Origin: Vreelandella alkaliphila
GTDB lineage: Bacteria; Pseudomonadota; Gammaproteobacteria; Pseudomonadales; Halomonadaceae
Direction of reading: 5' to 3'
Length of the DNA: 64,000 nucleotides
Assembly (NCBI RefSeq): GCF_016107625.1
Contig: NZ_JABASV010000001.1
Location: 186,001 to 250,000, forward strand
Part shown: in pieces, positions 10,767 to 21,217 of the stretch
How the letters are laid out: each line of letters starts with the position of its first letter
How positions within the stretch are numbered: the stretch's first letter is position 1
Translations under genes and position numbers: made by a program
Notes under the pieces: generated by a model
What the model was told of the DNA's origin: nothing
The model's input: the letters and a program-made list of their open reading frames with translations, nothing else
The model's database searches: none

Positions 10767-11817
10767 AGTGCAGCCAACTAATCAGGTGCGCCTGCAACCA
10801 TGCAAACGGTTTAGCCATGTCATGTTCGCCCGGCACTAGTTGCACTGTTGCCCGCGCACCACTCGGGGGTAGTTCAGTCAACGGCGTATCTAACGCCACA
10901 TGAATACGCGCACGTTGCGCATCTCGTATCCAACGATCTGAAGCAGGAATATCCACAAGTTGACCATCCGCTGCCTGCTGGCCTGCGCGGGTGCCGGCGT
11001 CAAAGGCACTGACATGCCCTTCAAAAATTCGTCCAGGCAACGCATCGAATACCACTTTTGCTTCATCGCCAAGCGCCACATGGCGCAGGCTCTTTTCACG
11101 AAAATCAGCCACGACCTCTACCGTGCTCGCGACCAGCGCCACCGCAGGCTGCCCCGCCTGCACATAATGGCCAGGCTGTAGCTGAAGATTAGCGACCACA
11201 CCGGACTCTGGCGCTTTTACCACCGTATGGGCTAAATCCAGTTCAGCTTTTTCAAGGGCATTATTCGCTTGGCGAAGGCGTAAGTTATCGTCGCCCTCTT
11301 CTCCCAACTGTACCTCTAAGCTTTCAATCTGTGCCTGGGCAGATGCCACAGCCGCCTGTGCGGTATGTTCGGCCGCGACCTGCTGTTCGTACTGCTGGCG
11401 AGAAATCCCCTGACGCCCAAGCAGCGCTTCAGCACGACGGCGCTCACCGCTGCGCTCATCGAAAGTAGCCTGTGCCGAGGCAAGTGATGCCCTGGCAGCC
11501 GCTAGCTCTGCATTTAAGCGGGCGTTTTCTTGCTCCGCTTGCTCCCGTTTTAATTGGGCTTGGGAGTGAGCGATTTGAAAGGGTGATGGGTCTAAGCGAA
11601 ACAGCACATCACCCTGGGTTACCGACTGATGGTCTCTCACCACAACTTCTTGCACAGGGCCGCTTAGCTCAGGAGCAATGCTGGTGACGGGGCGCATTGC
11701 CCGCGCCTCAGGCGTCATGGGCATAAAGCTATCGGCCATTAAGAAGTAAACGAACAGCAATAAAAATACGGTCAGGGCTATTTTCACCCAGCGAGTAAAT
11801 TTTTGATCAGGGGACAT
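10756..11817 (-). CDS. HlyD/EmrA-family periplasmic adaptor protein
   Basis: A 353-residue membrane-fusion protein: a single N-terminal anchor (ALTVFLLLFVYFLMADSF), a biotinyl-lipoyl half (GPVQEVVVRDHQSVTQGDVL), a long alpha-helical hairpin rich in Ala/Gln/Glu (about residues 85-175), then the second half-motif (VVKAPESGVVANLQLQPGHYV) and a beta-barrel. Such adaptors join an inner-membrane pump to an outer-membrane channel. Its partner is the DUF2955 protein with overlapping start at 10766. No TolC-like gene is adjacent. The nearest relatives by layout are AaeA/EmrA. Confidence 0.88.
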   Translation of the reverse strand: MSPDQKFTRWVKIALTVFLLLFVYFLMADSFMPMTPEARAMRPVTSIAPELSGPVQEVVVRDHQSVTQGDVLFRLDPSPFQIAHSQAQLKREQAEQENARLNAELAAARASLASAQATFDERSGERRRAEALLGRQGISRQQYEQQVAAEHTAQAAVASAQAQIESLEVQLGEEGDDNLRLRQANNALEKAELDLAHTVVKAPESGVVANLQLQPGHYVQAGQPAVALVASTVEVVADFREKSLRHVALGDEAKVVFDALPGRIFEGHVSAFDAGTRAGQQAADGQLVDIPASDRWIRDAQRARIHVALDTPLTELPPSGARATVQLVPGEHDMAKPFAWLQAHLISWLHYVY

Positions 11818-12118
11818 TGGGATTTCTCATTGACGAGCACCAAAGCGACGATGTCACCGCTTGGAGATATTATTAGGTGGAATACTTTAGTCTAACAAAC
11901 CATTAGCACGCTAACAATATTTTCATTATGAACAAGCGCCCAATAAAGTCACTCCAATGACTTTCCCTCGATACATCAACTTATTATGCGAACCAGATAC
12001 CCTTACCATTCGCTAGCAAGCCCCTTTTGCTTAGCGCAAAAAAAAAAAGCCCTATCGCTAGGGTTAGCAATAGGGCTTTGTTTCTGCTGGCAGGTTAATC
12101 AAGTGTTAGGCGATTGCC
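11818..12118. other. Intergenic region holding only an HlyD upstream region and a terminator
   Basis: About 300 bp between the leftward HlyD gene and the next leftward gene. It contains the terminator at 12038-12080 and AT-rich DNA near 11870-11930 that may include the promoter of the efflux pair. No coding frame or convincing operator is visible. Confidence 0.5.
12038..12080 (-). terminator. Rho-independent terminator of the small outer-membrane barrel gene
   Basis: On the minus strand AGCCCTAT, a 14-nt loop, then ATAGGGCT, followed by a run of at least 10 T. This is a textbook intrinsic terminator about 40 bp after the stop codon of the gene at 12119-12628. Confidence 0.92.
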
Positions 12119-12628
12119 TTAAAAACGGTACTTTAGGCCTACACTGGCAGCATCAAAATCATAGGCAGATTTATCCAGATAGCGCATGTAGTCAGCGCCT
12201 ACTGATACATTGGAACTGATATCCATTTCCGCACCGGCACCGTAGGAGAAACCGGTTTCACGGTCGTTGTTAATATCAACCTCAGTGAAGCCCGCTAAGC
12301 CATACAAACGCACTTCCGGTGCAATGGGTACGATGCCTTTCGCATAAGCACCCGCAACGTGATCTAGCTCGGCGCCACCATCTGAACCACCGGTGCCCAA
12401 ATGACCTTCTAAGGCGAAATAGTCATTGAACTGTGCCCCACCACGGAGACGCAAACCAACGTCATCGCGTGAAGAACCTCTTTCTGGGTTCAGGCTCCAA
12501 AACATGGCATCGCCGCCCACATATCCTTGTGGGTACTGGAAGGATTGTTGCGCTTGAGCCGATGCCGCGAACGTACCCGCACCAACTAAAAGAGCGGCAG
12601 AGGTGAGTGATAATACGGTCATCTTCAT
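12119..12628 (-). CDS. Small outer-membrane beta-barrel protein (OmpX/porin-like family)
   Basis: A 169-residue exported protein. It has a signal peptide (MKMTVLSLTSAALLVGAGTF) ending in SAQAQQ, then alternating amphipathic strands with aromatic girdle residues (YVGGDAMFWSL, DYFALEGHLG, VRLYGLAGFTEV, SVGADYMRYL). It closes with VGLKYRF, the terminal Phe recognised by the BAM machinery. The size suits an 8-strand barrel. It is monocistronic, with its own strong terminator. Its function is unknown beyond an outer-membrane location. Confidence 0.85.
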   Translation of the reverse strand: MKMTVLSLTSAALLVGAGTFAASAQAQQSFQYPQGYVGGDAMFWSLNPERGSSRDDVGLRLRGGAQFNDYFALEGHLGTGGSDGGAELDHVAGAYAKGIVPIAPEVRLYGLAGFTEVDINNDRETGFSYGAGAEMDISSNVSVGADYMRYLDKSAYDFDAASVGLKYRF

Positions 12629-12745
12629 AAGTTAAACCTCAGTTAAAAAACAGTGTTTCCTTACACTTTTTAATTGTGGCTCATACTTAAGGAGAACGCA
12701 ATCTGCCGACCCAACTTGCATATAGTTTCCTTTTTCCTCTCCTGT

Positions 12746-13684
12746 TTACCTACCTTTAGAAAGGCTGAGCACAACAATGCCACCAACGACCACTGCTCCA
12801 CCTACGAGTTGGCTTGGGCTTAGCATCTGACCTAGAACGATATAACCAAGCAGTAACGACGCTACTGGCTCGAAGTTCATAACCGGGGCATTGCGCGCCA
12901 TGTCCAGGCGTGGCACAAAAATAAACAGTAGGGAAAAAGCACTACCGTATAGCAAGGCTAATAACGCTAGTCCTGTCCAGCCTGCGCTGTTATCCGGCAA
13001 GCTCATTCCCCCAGGAACCACCCCTAGCAACCCGCCAACGATCATGACAATAAACACCGTTTGCATGGTCAGCAGGCTACGTAAGGTGCTGCCAACCCTT
13101 GCTAATCGATGCTCGGTGACCCAAAGCGCGCAAGCAAACGCAAAAGCGGCACTTAGCCCGAACCCAATACCGACCAACCACTCGGACCCCATGGCATTGG
13201 CATCCGCGAACCAACTCGGTATATCGAGCACCACTAGCAGCCCAATCAAAATAGTGCCCATAATCAGGCAACTGCGCAGCGAAGGCCGAGGTCCGCCCAG
13301 CGCCCAACTCAATAGCGCCAATTGGATAGGAAAGGTGTTAACGAGCAACAATGCAATGACCACTGGCAAACGTGCAACCGCTGAATAAAGGCTCACACTT
13401 TGGATGGCAATCAGAAGCCCTACTGCCAACTGCCATGGCCATGTGCCGGGCGGTAGCCAAAGCCGCTTTTTTTGAACCACGACCAGTGTCAGCAAAATCA
13501 AACACGCCACGCCAGAACGCATCAATACCGCAAGAAGTAAGCCAGTACCATTATCAAACGCAAGCCGCGCGGAAACGTGGTTAGCTGCGAACATAGTAGC
13601 CACCGACATCATCAAAAAAATGGCTAGGTGGCGAGGCAGTAGCGTTGGTAACGACGTAGAAGGCATAGGAACAAAACGGCTCAC
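12746..13684 (-). CDS. EamA/DMT-family 10-helix permease
   Basis: A 312-residue drug/metabolite-transporter superfamily protein with two EamA repeats. The first covers about residues 18-150 (LAIFLMMSVATMFAANHVSARLA) and the second about 165-305. It ends in GGAVVVGGIVVLSLSKGR, the usual last helix of such permeases. Members export amino acids or small metabolites; the substrate is not predictable. A start at the second Met (MPSTSLPTLL, residue 7) is also possible. It is divergent from ackA, with 136 bp between. Confidence 0.85.
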   Translation of the reverse strand: MSRFVPMPSTSLPTLLPRHLAIFLMMSVATMFAANHVSARLAFDNGTGLLLAVLMRSGVACLILLTLVVVQKKRLWLPPGTWPWQLAVGLLIAIQSVSLYSAVARLPVVIALLLVNTFPIQLALLSWALGGPRPSLRSCLIMGTILIGLLVVLDIPSWFADANAMGSEWLVGIGFGLSAAFAFACALWVTEHRLARVGSTLRSLLTMQTVFIVMIVGGLLGVVPGGMSLPDNSAGWTGLALLALLYGSAFSLLFIFVPRLDMARNAPVMNFEPVASLLLGYIVLGQMLSPSQLVGGAVVVGGIVVLSLSKGR

Positions 13685-13820
13685 GTTAAGTAGATTAAAC
13701 AGCAGGATGACGACATTTTATGGTGAAGGCTAACGCAATACCGCGCTAATATCATGCAGCGCAGCATGTTATACTAAGGTCTATCCCCTCTTTTACGCTA
13801 ACTACTTTACAAAGGTTGTT

Positions 13821-15005
13821 ATGAACACACCGGTGCTGGTCATTAACTGTGGCTCTTCTTCTATCAAATATGCATTGATTGATTCTGACCCTCAGGCACC
13901 GCGCTTAGCTGGCATAGCAGAGCGTTTAGGGAGTAGCGAAGCCCGCTTAAAAGGCAAGAACGGCGCAGGTGAAAGCTTTACCCAAGCCCTGCCCAATGCT
14001 GATCACGCTGAAGCACTAAGCGCTATCCTTAAGCGCCTGGAGGGTCGAGTACCCAGCGCAGTTGGACACCGCATTGTTCACGGCGGCGAACACTTCACCC
14101 AGGCAGCTATGATTGACGATAGCGTTATAACCGCAATAGAAACCACAGCAGCGCTCGCCCCACTGCATAACCCTGCTAACTTGGCTGGCATTGCCGCCAC
14201 CCGGCACGTCTTTCCAGACTTGCCTCAGGTAGCCGTGTTTGATACGGCCTTTCACCAGACACTACCGCCCCGCGCCTACCGTTATGCCCTACCGGAAGCC
14301 TTGTACACCGAGCACGGCATCCGTCGCTACGGCTTCCATGGCACTAGCCATGCGTATGTCAGTCAGCGCGCGGGCGAACTAAGTAGCCGCGGTGCAGGAG
14401 GTTGGTTAACCGCTCACTTGGGGAACGGCTGCTCTACTAGTGCTATATGGAACAATCAAAGCCTGGATACCAGCATGGGACTTACGCCGTTAGAGGGCTT
14501 GGTGATGGGAACCCGCAGCGGCGATGTTGACCCTGGCTTGCACGCTCACCTTCACCGCCAGCTTGGTTGGTCAATGGATGAGATCGATAACGTACTCAAC
14601 AAGCAGAGTGGTTTGCTGGGCCTCTCCGGCCTAACCAATGATATGCGTGAAGTAGAAGACCAAGCGCTGGCTGGCCATAAAGGTGCCAAACTGGCGCTAG
14701 AGGTATTCTGTTACCGCATTGCTAAATCGTTAGCCGCCCTCTCTTGCGCCTTACCTCGACTCGATGGCGTTATTTTTACCGGCGGCATCGGCGAAAACTC
14801 ACCGATCGTTCGCCGTGACGTACTGGCGCTACTGCCCCACTTCCATTTCAGTTTAGATGAAGTGGCTAACGAAGCCACTATTCGGGGCAAAGAAGGCAAG
14901 CTGGACAACACCGACCACGATGGCCCCGAAGTGTGGGTAATTCCTACGGATGAAGAGGGTCGTATCGCCATGGAAACCCGCCACTGCGTGGAGACGACTA
15001 AATGA
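13821..15005 (+). CDS. ackA: Acetate kinase
   Basis: Interconverts acetyl phosphate plus ADP with acetate plus ATP. The 394 residues match family length. Motifs are intact: N-terminal [36 protein letters not shown] (catalytic Asp), HLGNGCS and GGIGENSP. It overlaps pta by 4 bp (ATGA), so the pair is translationally coupled and forms the overflow and acetate-assimilation pathway. A -10-like TATACT sits at 13770-13775 with a weak -35. Confidence 0.98.
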   Translation: MNTPVLVINCGSSSIKYALIDSDPQAPRLAGIAERLGSSEARLKGKNGAGESFTQALPNADHAEALSAILKRLEGRVPSAVGHRIVHGGEHFTQAAMIDDSVITAIETTAALAPLHNPANLAGIAATRHVFPDLPQVAVFDTAFHQTLPPRAYRYALPEALYTEHGIRRYGFHGTSHAYVSQRAGELSSRGAGGWLTAHLGNGCSTSAIWNNQSLDTSMGLTPLEGLVMGTRSGDVDPGLHAHLHRQLGWSMDEIDNVLNKQSGLLGLSGLTNDMREVEDQALAGHKGAKLALEVFCYRIAKSLAALSCALPRLDGVIFTGGIGENSPIVRRDVLALLPHFHFSLDEVANEATIRGKEGKLDNTDHDGPEVWVIPTDEEGRIAMETRHCVETTK

Positions 15006-17185
15006 ACAACACCGTCGAGCAACCCCAAGCTATCTTACTGGTACCCACCAGCATGGGCGCTGGGCTAACTTCCGCTTGCCTTGGGTTAATTCAAGCACTG
15101 GATACCATCGGCTTAAAAGCCGGCTTTTTAAAACCATTTATGCAAAATGAGCTGAACGGCCCAGGGCTTGACCGCTCAACGGCCCTGGTGTCGCGCACGC
15201 TCAATCAACGCCCTCCGTCGCCTATTTCCCAGGCAAGGCTAGAACGCTTATTGCGTGATGATCAAACCGATGAGCTAATGGAGAACGTCATTGAGCTCTT
15301 TGAGCAGGTCACCCAGCAAGCCTATAAAGATGGCAGCGCACTAGATTTGGTCGTGGTAGAAGGCGTTGTTCCAACCCAACATACTACTTACGCCACCCAA
15401 ACCAACGCTCAGTTGGCAGATGCGCTTAATGCGCGAATCATTTTGGTCGGCTCTGGCGATTTAAATGAGCCGCAACAGCTTGCCGAAGAGCTGGACATGC
15501 ATGCCAGAAGCTTTGGTGGCGTTAGCTCCAGCCGCACGCTTGGCGGCATTTTAATGCGCATGAAAAACCTGCCTTATGGTCAGGAAGACGACCTTTCTGC
15601 AGCACCCGGCACGATTAAGCCCCACCTTGAAGAGCCGATACTGAATGAACTGCGTCGCTATTCGCCAGCGCTAGCAACAGACAGCTTTCACCTGATTGGC
15701 GTAGTGCCTTACAGCAATACGTTAAGCGCACCGCGCACCTTAGATGTAGCGCGAGCGCTGAATGCCAAGATGCTCAATGAAGGGGAAGCCGCCAGTCGTC
15801 GCGTGCTTTCTACTAGCCTGTGCGCACGAAGTGCCGCCAATGCACTGCATATTTTCAAACCGGGCAGTTTAGTTGTCGCCTCTGGTGACCGTGACGACGT
15901 AATGCTGGCGTCTGCCTTAGCAACCATGAATGGCACTCAGCTAGCGGGCGTGCTGCTCACGAATGGTTTCATGCCTAACGACAATATGATTGAAATGTGC
16001 CGCCCGGCACTAAAAACCGGCTTACCAGTACTGGCAGTGGAAACCGACAGCTTGACCACGGCGCAAAACCTGAGCCAGTTGAGCAGCGAAATCCCCATGG
16101 ACGATTTCGAACGAGCTGAGCAGGTAGCACGTTATGTGGCTGCCCACATGGATTTAGAGTGGCTTAAGGCCAAGCTCAGCCGTGGCTATATCCATCGTTT
16201 GTCCCCATCAGCGTTTCGCCATCAGCTTGTCAAACTTGCCCAGCAAGCCAAGAAGCGCATTGTGTTGCCTGAAGGCGATGAGCCGCGCACCATTGAAGCT
16301 GCGATTGTGTGTCAGCGGCGTGGCATTGCCGACTGCGTATTGCTCGGTAAGCGTGAAGATATCGAAAGCGTTGCCCGTCATCGCGGCCTGACGCTGCCAG
16401 ATTCGCTCACGATTATTGATCCTGAGAGCACCCGGGCCAGCTATATCAGCCCGATGGTAGAGCGTCGCCGCGGCAAACTGAACGAGCTAACCGCCGAGGC
16501 CCAACTCCAGGACAATGTAGTGCTGGGCACGATGATGCTGCAATTAGACGAAGTCGACGGTCTCGTATCAGGTGCCGTGCACACCACCGCCAACACGGTG
16601 CGCCCAGCGTTTCAGCTGATCAAAACGGCACCGGAATATAATCAGGTATCATCAATCTTCTTTATGCTACTGCCTGAGCAGGTAGTGGTATATGGCGATT
16701 GCGCGGTGAATCCTGACCCAGACGCCGAAACCCTAGCGGAAATCGCCTTACAAAGCGCCCGCTCCGCTGAAGCGTTTGGCATTGAACCGCGAGTCGCCAT
16801 GATCAGCTACTCCACTGGCGACTCTGGCACCGGTGCGGATGTAGATAAAGTGCGCGAAGCTACCCGCATCGCCAAAGAGCGCGCCCCACACCTCGCAATC
16901 GATGGCCCGCTACAGTACGACGCGGCCGCCATTGATAGCGTTGGCAAGCAGAAAGCACCAGACTCCCCTGTCGCGGGCAAAGCAACAGTGTTTGTTTTCC
17001 CGGACTTGAACACCGGCAACACGACGTACAAAGCCGTACAGCGTAGTGCCCGTGTGGTCAGTGTTGGCCCAATGCTGCAGGGCTTGAACAAACCAGTGAA
17101 CGATCTTTCCCGTGGCGCGCTGGTAGACGATATCGTTTACACCATCGCACTCACCGCGATTCAGGCGAGCCAGCGGGAAAGCTAG
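15002..17185 (+). CDS. pta: Phosphate acetyltransferase
   Basis: Interconverts acetyl-CoA and acetyl phosphate. At 727 residues it is the long enterobacterial-type enzyme. It has an N-terminal P-loop-like/BioD-type domain ([19 protein letters not shown]), a central DRTGG-like domain (about residues 220-340) and the catalytic PTA_PTB domain from about 400 ([55 protein letters not shown]). It is coupled to ackA by a 4-bp overlap and followed 30 bp later by a strong terminator. Confidence 0.98.
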   Translation: MNNTVEQPQAILLVPTSMGAGLTSACLGLIQALDTIGLKAGFLKPFMQNELNGPGLDRSTALVSRTLNQRPPSPISQARLERLLRDDQTDELMENVIELFEQVTQQAYKDGSALDLVVVEGVVPTQHTTYATQTNAQLADALNARIILVGSGDLNEPQQLAEELDMHARSFGGVSSSRTLGGILMRMKNLPYGQEDDLSAAPGTIKPHLEEPILNELRRYSPALATDSFHLIGVVPYSNTLSAPRTLDVARALNAKMLNEGEAASRRVLSTSLCARSAANALHIFKPGSLVVASGDRDDVMLASALATMNGTQLAGVLLTNGFMPNDNMIEMCRPALKTGLPVLAVETDSLTTAQNLSQLSSEIPMDDFERAEQVARYVAAHMDLEWLKAKLSRGYIHRLSPSAFRHQLVKLAQQAKKRIVLPEGDEPRTIEAAIVCQRRGIADCVLLGKREDIESVARHRGLTLPDSLTIIDPESTRASYISPMVERRRGKLNELTAEAQLQDNVVLGTMMLQLDEVDGLVSGAVHTTANTVRPAFQLIKTAPEYNQVSSIFFMLLPEQVVVYGDCAVNPDPDAETLAEIALQSARSAEAFGIEPRVAMISYSTGDSGTGADVDKVREATRIAKERAPHLAIDGPLQYDAAAIDSVGKQKAPDSPVAGKATVFVFPDLNTGNTTYKAVQRSARVVSVGPMLQGLNKPVNDLSRGALVDDIVYTIALTAIQASQRES

Positions 17186-17215
17186 GCCACTAGCCACTCT
17201 TTGTACCCACTAATA

Positions 17216-17255
17216 AAAACGCCCCGAACAGTGAATAAACTGCTCGGGGCGTTTT
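17216..17255. terminator. Bidirectional intrinsic terminator between pta and cyoE
   Basis: AAAACGCCCCGAACAG, an 8-nt loop, then CTGCTCGGGGCGTTTT. The stem is a near-perfect 15-bp duplex with A-run and T-run on opposite flanks, so it can stop transcription from both the ackA-pta and the cyo side. A second GC-rich hairpin without a T-run (17300-17341) lies closer to cyoE. Confidence 0.93.
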
Positions 17256-17364
17256 AGGTTGAAGCCGCTATCAATGGTAAAGGGCTGAATCAACCCGAAG
17301 CGGGGGGGCTTTCGCCAGGGATGGGTTTACAGCGCCCCCGCCAAGGGTTTTCAGTCCGTTCTCT

Positions 17365-18288
17365 TCACGCCCACATCGGCACCATGGCTTCCAGTACCAT
17401 CACTAAGCTCATTGCGGTAATCGTCAGAATCGATACACCGAACACCTTTTTGGCCCAGCGCACGTCATCACCTAGTCGAAAACCACACAGCGCTAAGTAC
17501 AGCCAGTAGCCTCCCATTGCTAATGCAACACAGAGGTAGCCCGTACCCGCTTGACTGGCTAGCACCAAGGCAAGCGACGCGGGAATAAACGCGACGATGT
17601 AGCCCAGGATGTGGTGTTTTGCCCGTTTGATACCATGCACCACCGGCAGCACTGGAATCGATGCCCGGCGATAATCCGCATAGCGAAAAATCGCAATGGC
17701 ATACGAATGCGGCATCTGCCAAAGGCAGAAGATGACCAGTAGCATGAAAGCACCGCTATCAAACTGCCCCGTCACCGCACAATAACCAACAACCGGCGGC
17801 ATCGCTCCAGAAAGGCTGCCCACCAACGTGCCGTATTCAGAGTGCCGCTTCATATAAAGGCTGTACACCCCAACGTAAACGCCCCAGCCTATCACCGCTA
17901 ATGCCACGGTTAAGCCGTTGGTGCCCAGCGCCAAACACACCACGCCCGCTACCCCAAGCAGCGCCGAAACGCCTAATGCCTGAGTAATAGAGATACGTCC
18001 TTTGGCCAGAGGGCGATGGCGCGTACGCGCCATCAAAGCATCAATATCACGGTCAATAACGTTATTACAGGCGCAGCCAGACGCAATGACCAGTGCAATA
18101 CCCAACATGACCGTACTAAACGTGACCCAATCAAAGGTACCGTGGGCGGCTAAAAAATAACCGCCTAAGGTCGCAATGAGATTGCCGCCAATAATGCCTG
18201 GCTTTGTTAGCGCGAGCAGGTCACGCCAACGGCTAGGCACCACCGTTAACCGATCATCATGTTGAGATGCAGATGCTGCATGATCCAT
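17365..18288 (-). CDS. cyoE: Protoheme IX farnesyltransferase (heme O synthase)
   Basis: Prenylates heme B to heme O, the cofactor of cytochrome bo3; an integral membrane UbiA-family prenyltransferase. The core is LLALTKPGIIGGNLIATLGGYF, NNVIDRDIDALMARTRHRPL (first Asp-rich motif) and YADYRRASIPVLPVVHG (second motif region). I chose ATG 18288 (MDHAASASQHDD), which has AGGGGG 6 nt upstream. This makes a 307-residue protein whose first codons overlap the end of cyoD by 43 bp. A later GTG (VPSRWRDLL) is an alternative. It is the last gene of the cyo operon. Confidence 0.93.
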   Translation of the reverse strand: MDHAASASQHDDRLTVVPSRWRDLLALTKPGIIGGNLIATLGGYFLAAHGTFDWVTFSTVMLGIALVIASGCACNNVIDRDIDALMARTRHRPLAKGRISITQALGVSALLGVAGVVCLALGTNGLTVALAVIGWGVYVGVYSLYMKRHSEYGTLVGSLSGAMPPVVGYCAVTGQFDSGAFMLLVIFCLWQMPHSYAIAIFRYADYRRASIPVLPVVHGIKRAKHHILGYIVAFIPASLALVLASQAGTGYLCVALAMGGYWLYLALCGFRLGDDVRWAKKVFGVSILTITAMSLVMVLEAMVPMWA

Positions 18289-18575
18289 AAAGAGCCCCCT
18301 ACCACCAAGACAAGTATCGTCAGCGTGAAAACGAAAGACATCACGTTCCACCCTTCGTCGGCTTTGGTGTTCATATGCATAAACATGACCAGCTGAACCA
18401 AAATCTGCAGCACGGCTGTTACTGCGATAACGACCACCGTTGTGGCGATGCTTAGTGCACCGCTCATAACGACCGCGAATGGAATCACGGTTAGCACTAA
18501 AGATAGCAGAAGCCCAGTCACATACGATTTAACGCTGCCATGGGAAGAAGTTGAATTAGATGAAGAATGGCTCAT
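18246..18575 (-). CDS. cyoD: Cytochrome o ubiquinol oxidase subunit IV
   Basis: A small three-helix accessory subunit (109 residues) of the bo3 quinol oxidase. A Ser/His-rich head is followed by three hydrophobic segments (YVTGLLLSLVLTVIPFAVV, ALSIATTVVVIAVTAVLQIL, NVMSFVFTLTILVLVVGGSL). The motif QLVMFMHMN between helices 2 and 3 is typical of the family. It lies 1 bp after cyoC and overlaps cyoE. Confidence 0.95.
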   Translation of the reverse strand: MSHSSSNSTSSHGSVKSYVTGLLLSLVLTVIPFAVVMSGALSIATTVVVIAVTAVLQILVQLVMFMHMNTKADEGWNVMSFVFTLTILVLVVGGSLWIMQHLHLNMMIG

Positions 18576-18576
18576 C

Positions 18577-19188
18577 TCACAGCACTCCCATTAAATAAAC
18601 GAACGAGAAAACACAGATCCAGACGATATCCAAAAAGTGCCAGAATAGGCTTAGGCACAGAATTCTGGGGCGAGTCATCGGTGTTAGCCCTTTGGTAGAA
18701 AGCTGCACCAACATGACGAGAATCCATACCAAACCAACGGTCACGTGCAGCCCGTGAGTGCCCACCAGGGTGAAAAACGACGAGAGAAACGCACTCTGAT
18801 CGGGTCCATACCCTTGATGAATCAAGTGCTGGAACTCATAAACTTCCATGCCAACAAACGCCGCGCCCAGCAGGAAAGTTATCGCTAACCACGCCTTTAC
18901 CTGGCCAATGCGCTCAGCATTCATAGCCAACACGCCCATGCCGAAAGTAAAGCTACTAAATAGCAGCAAGAAGGTTTCGACTAGTACGAAAGGCAGCTCG
19001 AAAATATCTGCCGCCGTCGGGCCGCCCGCCGTGCCCTTCATGAGCACGGCGTAGGTAGCAAACAGTGACCCGAAGATCACCAGATCGCTCATTAGATAGA
19101 CCCAAAAGCCAAATACTTTGGTGCCGCTGGCATCATGGTGTTCATGGGGCTCAGACGTTGCGCCATGATGTAGAGTATCGGTAGCCAT
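18577..19188 (-). CDS. cyoC: Cytochrome o ubiquinol oxidase subunit III
   Basis: A 203-residue five-helix subunit of the bo3 oxidase. It starts with a His-rich head, then [27 protein letters not shown]. It also has the subunit III signatures [17 protein letters not shown] and [19 protein letters not shown]. Its ATG overlaps the last base of cyoB, indicating coupled translation. Confidence 0.96.
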   Translation of the reverse strand: MATDTLHHGATSEPHEHHDASGTKVFGFWVYLMSDLVIFGSLFATYAVLMKGTAGGPTAADIFELPFVLVETFLLLFSSFTFGMGVLAMNAERIGQVKAWLAITFLLGAAFVGMEVYEFQHLIHQGYGPDQSAFLSSFFTLVGTHGLHVTVGLVWILVMLVQLSTKGLTPMTRPRILCLSLFWHFLDIVWICVFSFVYLMGVL

Positions 19189-21215
19189 TACGCTCGCGCC
19201 TCCGCATAGTTTGTCTGCTTACTATCAGTTGAGTCACTGGCGGGCGGTGCGGTTTTGCGCTGCTGGTGCTCACGCTCAATCCGCTCCACTTCTGCGGCGG
19301 GTACGTAGTAGTCGATATCATCGTTGAAAACACGCGCTAGGAAGCTGATGACTACGCCAAGCGCGCCCACCGCGGCTAGCCACCAGATGTGCCATACCAG
19401 TGCAAAACCAAGTACCAGGGCAAACAAGCTGATAATCGGCCCTGCCACGGTATTACGAGGCATGTGGATATCGGTATAAGGCGCTTCATCCAACTGCTCA
19501 TTGCTACGCTGTTTTTGCGACCAGAAACTGTCGATATCGCCAACTTCAGGCAAACGGGCAAAGTTGTAGAACGGTGCAGGTGAGGAAGTTGACCACTCCA
19601 ATGTACGGCCATCCCATGGGTCGCCAGTCACATCGGCATTCAGCTTGCGATCACGAATGCTCACCCAGAACTGAATAATGGTGCAGGCAATGCCCATCAT
19701 GATGATGACGGCACCTACCCAGGCCAGGATCATCCACGACTGCCACTCTGGGTTGGCATAGGACTGCATGCGGCGCACCGCACCAAAGAAGCTCAACACA
19801 TAGAGCGGCATAAAGGCGACATAGAAGCCAATAAACCAACACCAGAATGAACGCTTGCCCCACTTCTCGCTAAGCGTGAAACCGAATGCTTTGGGGAACC
19901 AGTACGTTAAGCCCGCCATCATGCCAAACACCACGCCACCAATAATCACGTTGTGGAAGTGGGCAATCACGAACAGGCTGTTATGCAGCACAAAGTTGGC
20001 CGCGGGTAGCGCCAGCATTACGCCGGTCATACCGCCTAAGGTGAAAGTAATAATAAAGCCTAAGGTCCATAGCACCGGCGAGGTCAGCTCCAGGCTGCCG
20101 CGGAAGATAGTGAACAGCCAGTTGAATACTTTCACCCCGGTAGGAATGGCAATAATCATCGTCATAATGCCGAAGAAGGCGTTGACGTTAGCGCCAGCCC
20201 CCATGGTGAAGAAGTGGTGCAACCAGACAATAAACGACAGCAGCGTGATCGCCACTGTGGCCCATACCATGGTGGTGTAACCAAACAAACGCTTGCGGGC
20301 GAAGGTCGCGATCACTTCAGAGAACACGCCAAAGGCTGGCAGGATCAGGATGTACACTTCCGGATGGCCCCAGGCCCAGATGAGGTTGACGTACATCATC
20401 ATGTTGCCGCCAAAATCATTGGTGAAGAAGTGCATGCCGAAGTAGCGGTCTAGGGTTAACAGCGCGATAGTCGCGGTAAGAATCGGGAAAGAGGCAATAA
20501 TCAGGACGTTGGCACAAAGCGATGTCCAAGTAAAAATAGGCATGCGAAACATAGTCATGCCTTTGGTGCGCATTTTCAGGATCGTGACAAAGAAATTAAT
20601 CCCGGTGAGCGTCGTACCTATGCCGGATATTTGTAACGCCCATATCCAATAATCGACCCCCACACCAGGGCTAAACTCTATCCCCGAAAGCGGCGCGTAA
20701 GCGAGCCAACCCGTTTTGGCGAACTCTCCTACTACCAGGGAAATATTAACCAGAATCGCGGACACCGCGAACAGCCAAAAACTCAGGTTATTCAGGAAAG
20801 GAAAAGCAACGTCGCGGGCGCCAATTTGCAGCGGCACCACCAGATTCATCAAGCCGATGACCATGGGCATCGCAACGAAAAAGATCATAATCACGCCATG
20901 GGCGGTAAAGATCTGATCATAGTGTTCAGGAGGGAGGTAACCCGCGGCCCCGCCAGCAGCCATAGCCAACTGGGTACGCATCATAATGGCATCGGCAAAG
21001 CCGCGAAGCAGCATCACCAAGGCAACCACAAAATACATAATACCGAGCTTTTTGTGGTCAACGGAGGTAAACCACTCGCTCCACAGCCAGCCCCACTTTC
21101 GGTAATAGGTTAATGCGCCAATAAGCGCAGCACCGCCAATCGCCATCATGGCGGCAACGATCATGATGATCGGTTCGTGATACGGAATCGACTCTAACGT
21201 CAGTTTTCCAAACAT
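19188..21215 (-). CDS. cyoB: Cytochrome o ubiquinol oxidase subunit I
   Basis: The catalytic, proton-pumping heme-copper subunit (675 residues), which reduces O2 with electrons from ubiquinol. Key landmarks are present: [14 protein letters not shown] (low-spin heme His), [21 protein letters not shown] (CuB His and the His-Tyr crosslink), WLHHFFTMG (CuB His pair), and [17 protein letters not shown] (heme His ligands). The N-terminal quinol-side extension is as in E. coli CyoB. Spacing to cyoA is 2 bp. Confidence 0.98.
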   Translation of the reverse strand: MFGKLTLESIPYHEPIIMIVAAMMAIGGAALIGALTYYRKWGWLWSEWFTSVDHKKLGIMYFVVALVMLLRGFADAIMMRTQLAMAAGGAAGYLPPEHYDQIFTAHGVIMIFFVAMPMVIGLMNLVVPLQIGARDVAFPFLNNLSFWLFAVSAILVNISLVVGEFAKTGWLAYAPLSGIEFSPGVGVDYWIWALQISGIGTTLTGINFFVTILKMRTKGMTMFRMPIFTWTSLCANVLIIASFPILTATIALLTLDRYFGMHFFTNDFGGNMMMYVNLIWAWGHPEVYILILPAFGVFSEVIATFARKRLFGYTTMVWATVAITLLSFIVWLHHFFTMGAGANVNAFFGIMTMIIAIPTGVKVFNWLFTIFRGSLELTSPVLWTLGFIITFTLGGMTGVMLALPAANFVLHNSLFVIAHFHNVIIGGVVFGMMAGLTYWFPKAFGFTLSEKWGKRSFWCWFIGFYVAFMPLYVLSFFGAVRRMQSYANPEWQSWMILAWVGAVIIMMGIACTIIQFWVSIRDRKLNADVTGDPWDGRTLEWSTSSPAPFYNFARLPEVGDIDSFWSQKQRSNEQLDEAPYTDIHMPRNTVAGPIISLFALVLGFALVWHIWWLAAVGALGVVISFLARVFNDDIDYYVPAAEVERIEREHQQRKTAPPASDSTDSKQTNYAEARA

Positions 21216-21217
21216 GC

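Noticed and set aside
17300-17341. GC-rich hairpin GCGGGGG...CCCCCGC near cyoE
   Set aside because: Stem is strong but has no T-run on either side, and the bidirectional terminator at 17216-17255 already explains termination.
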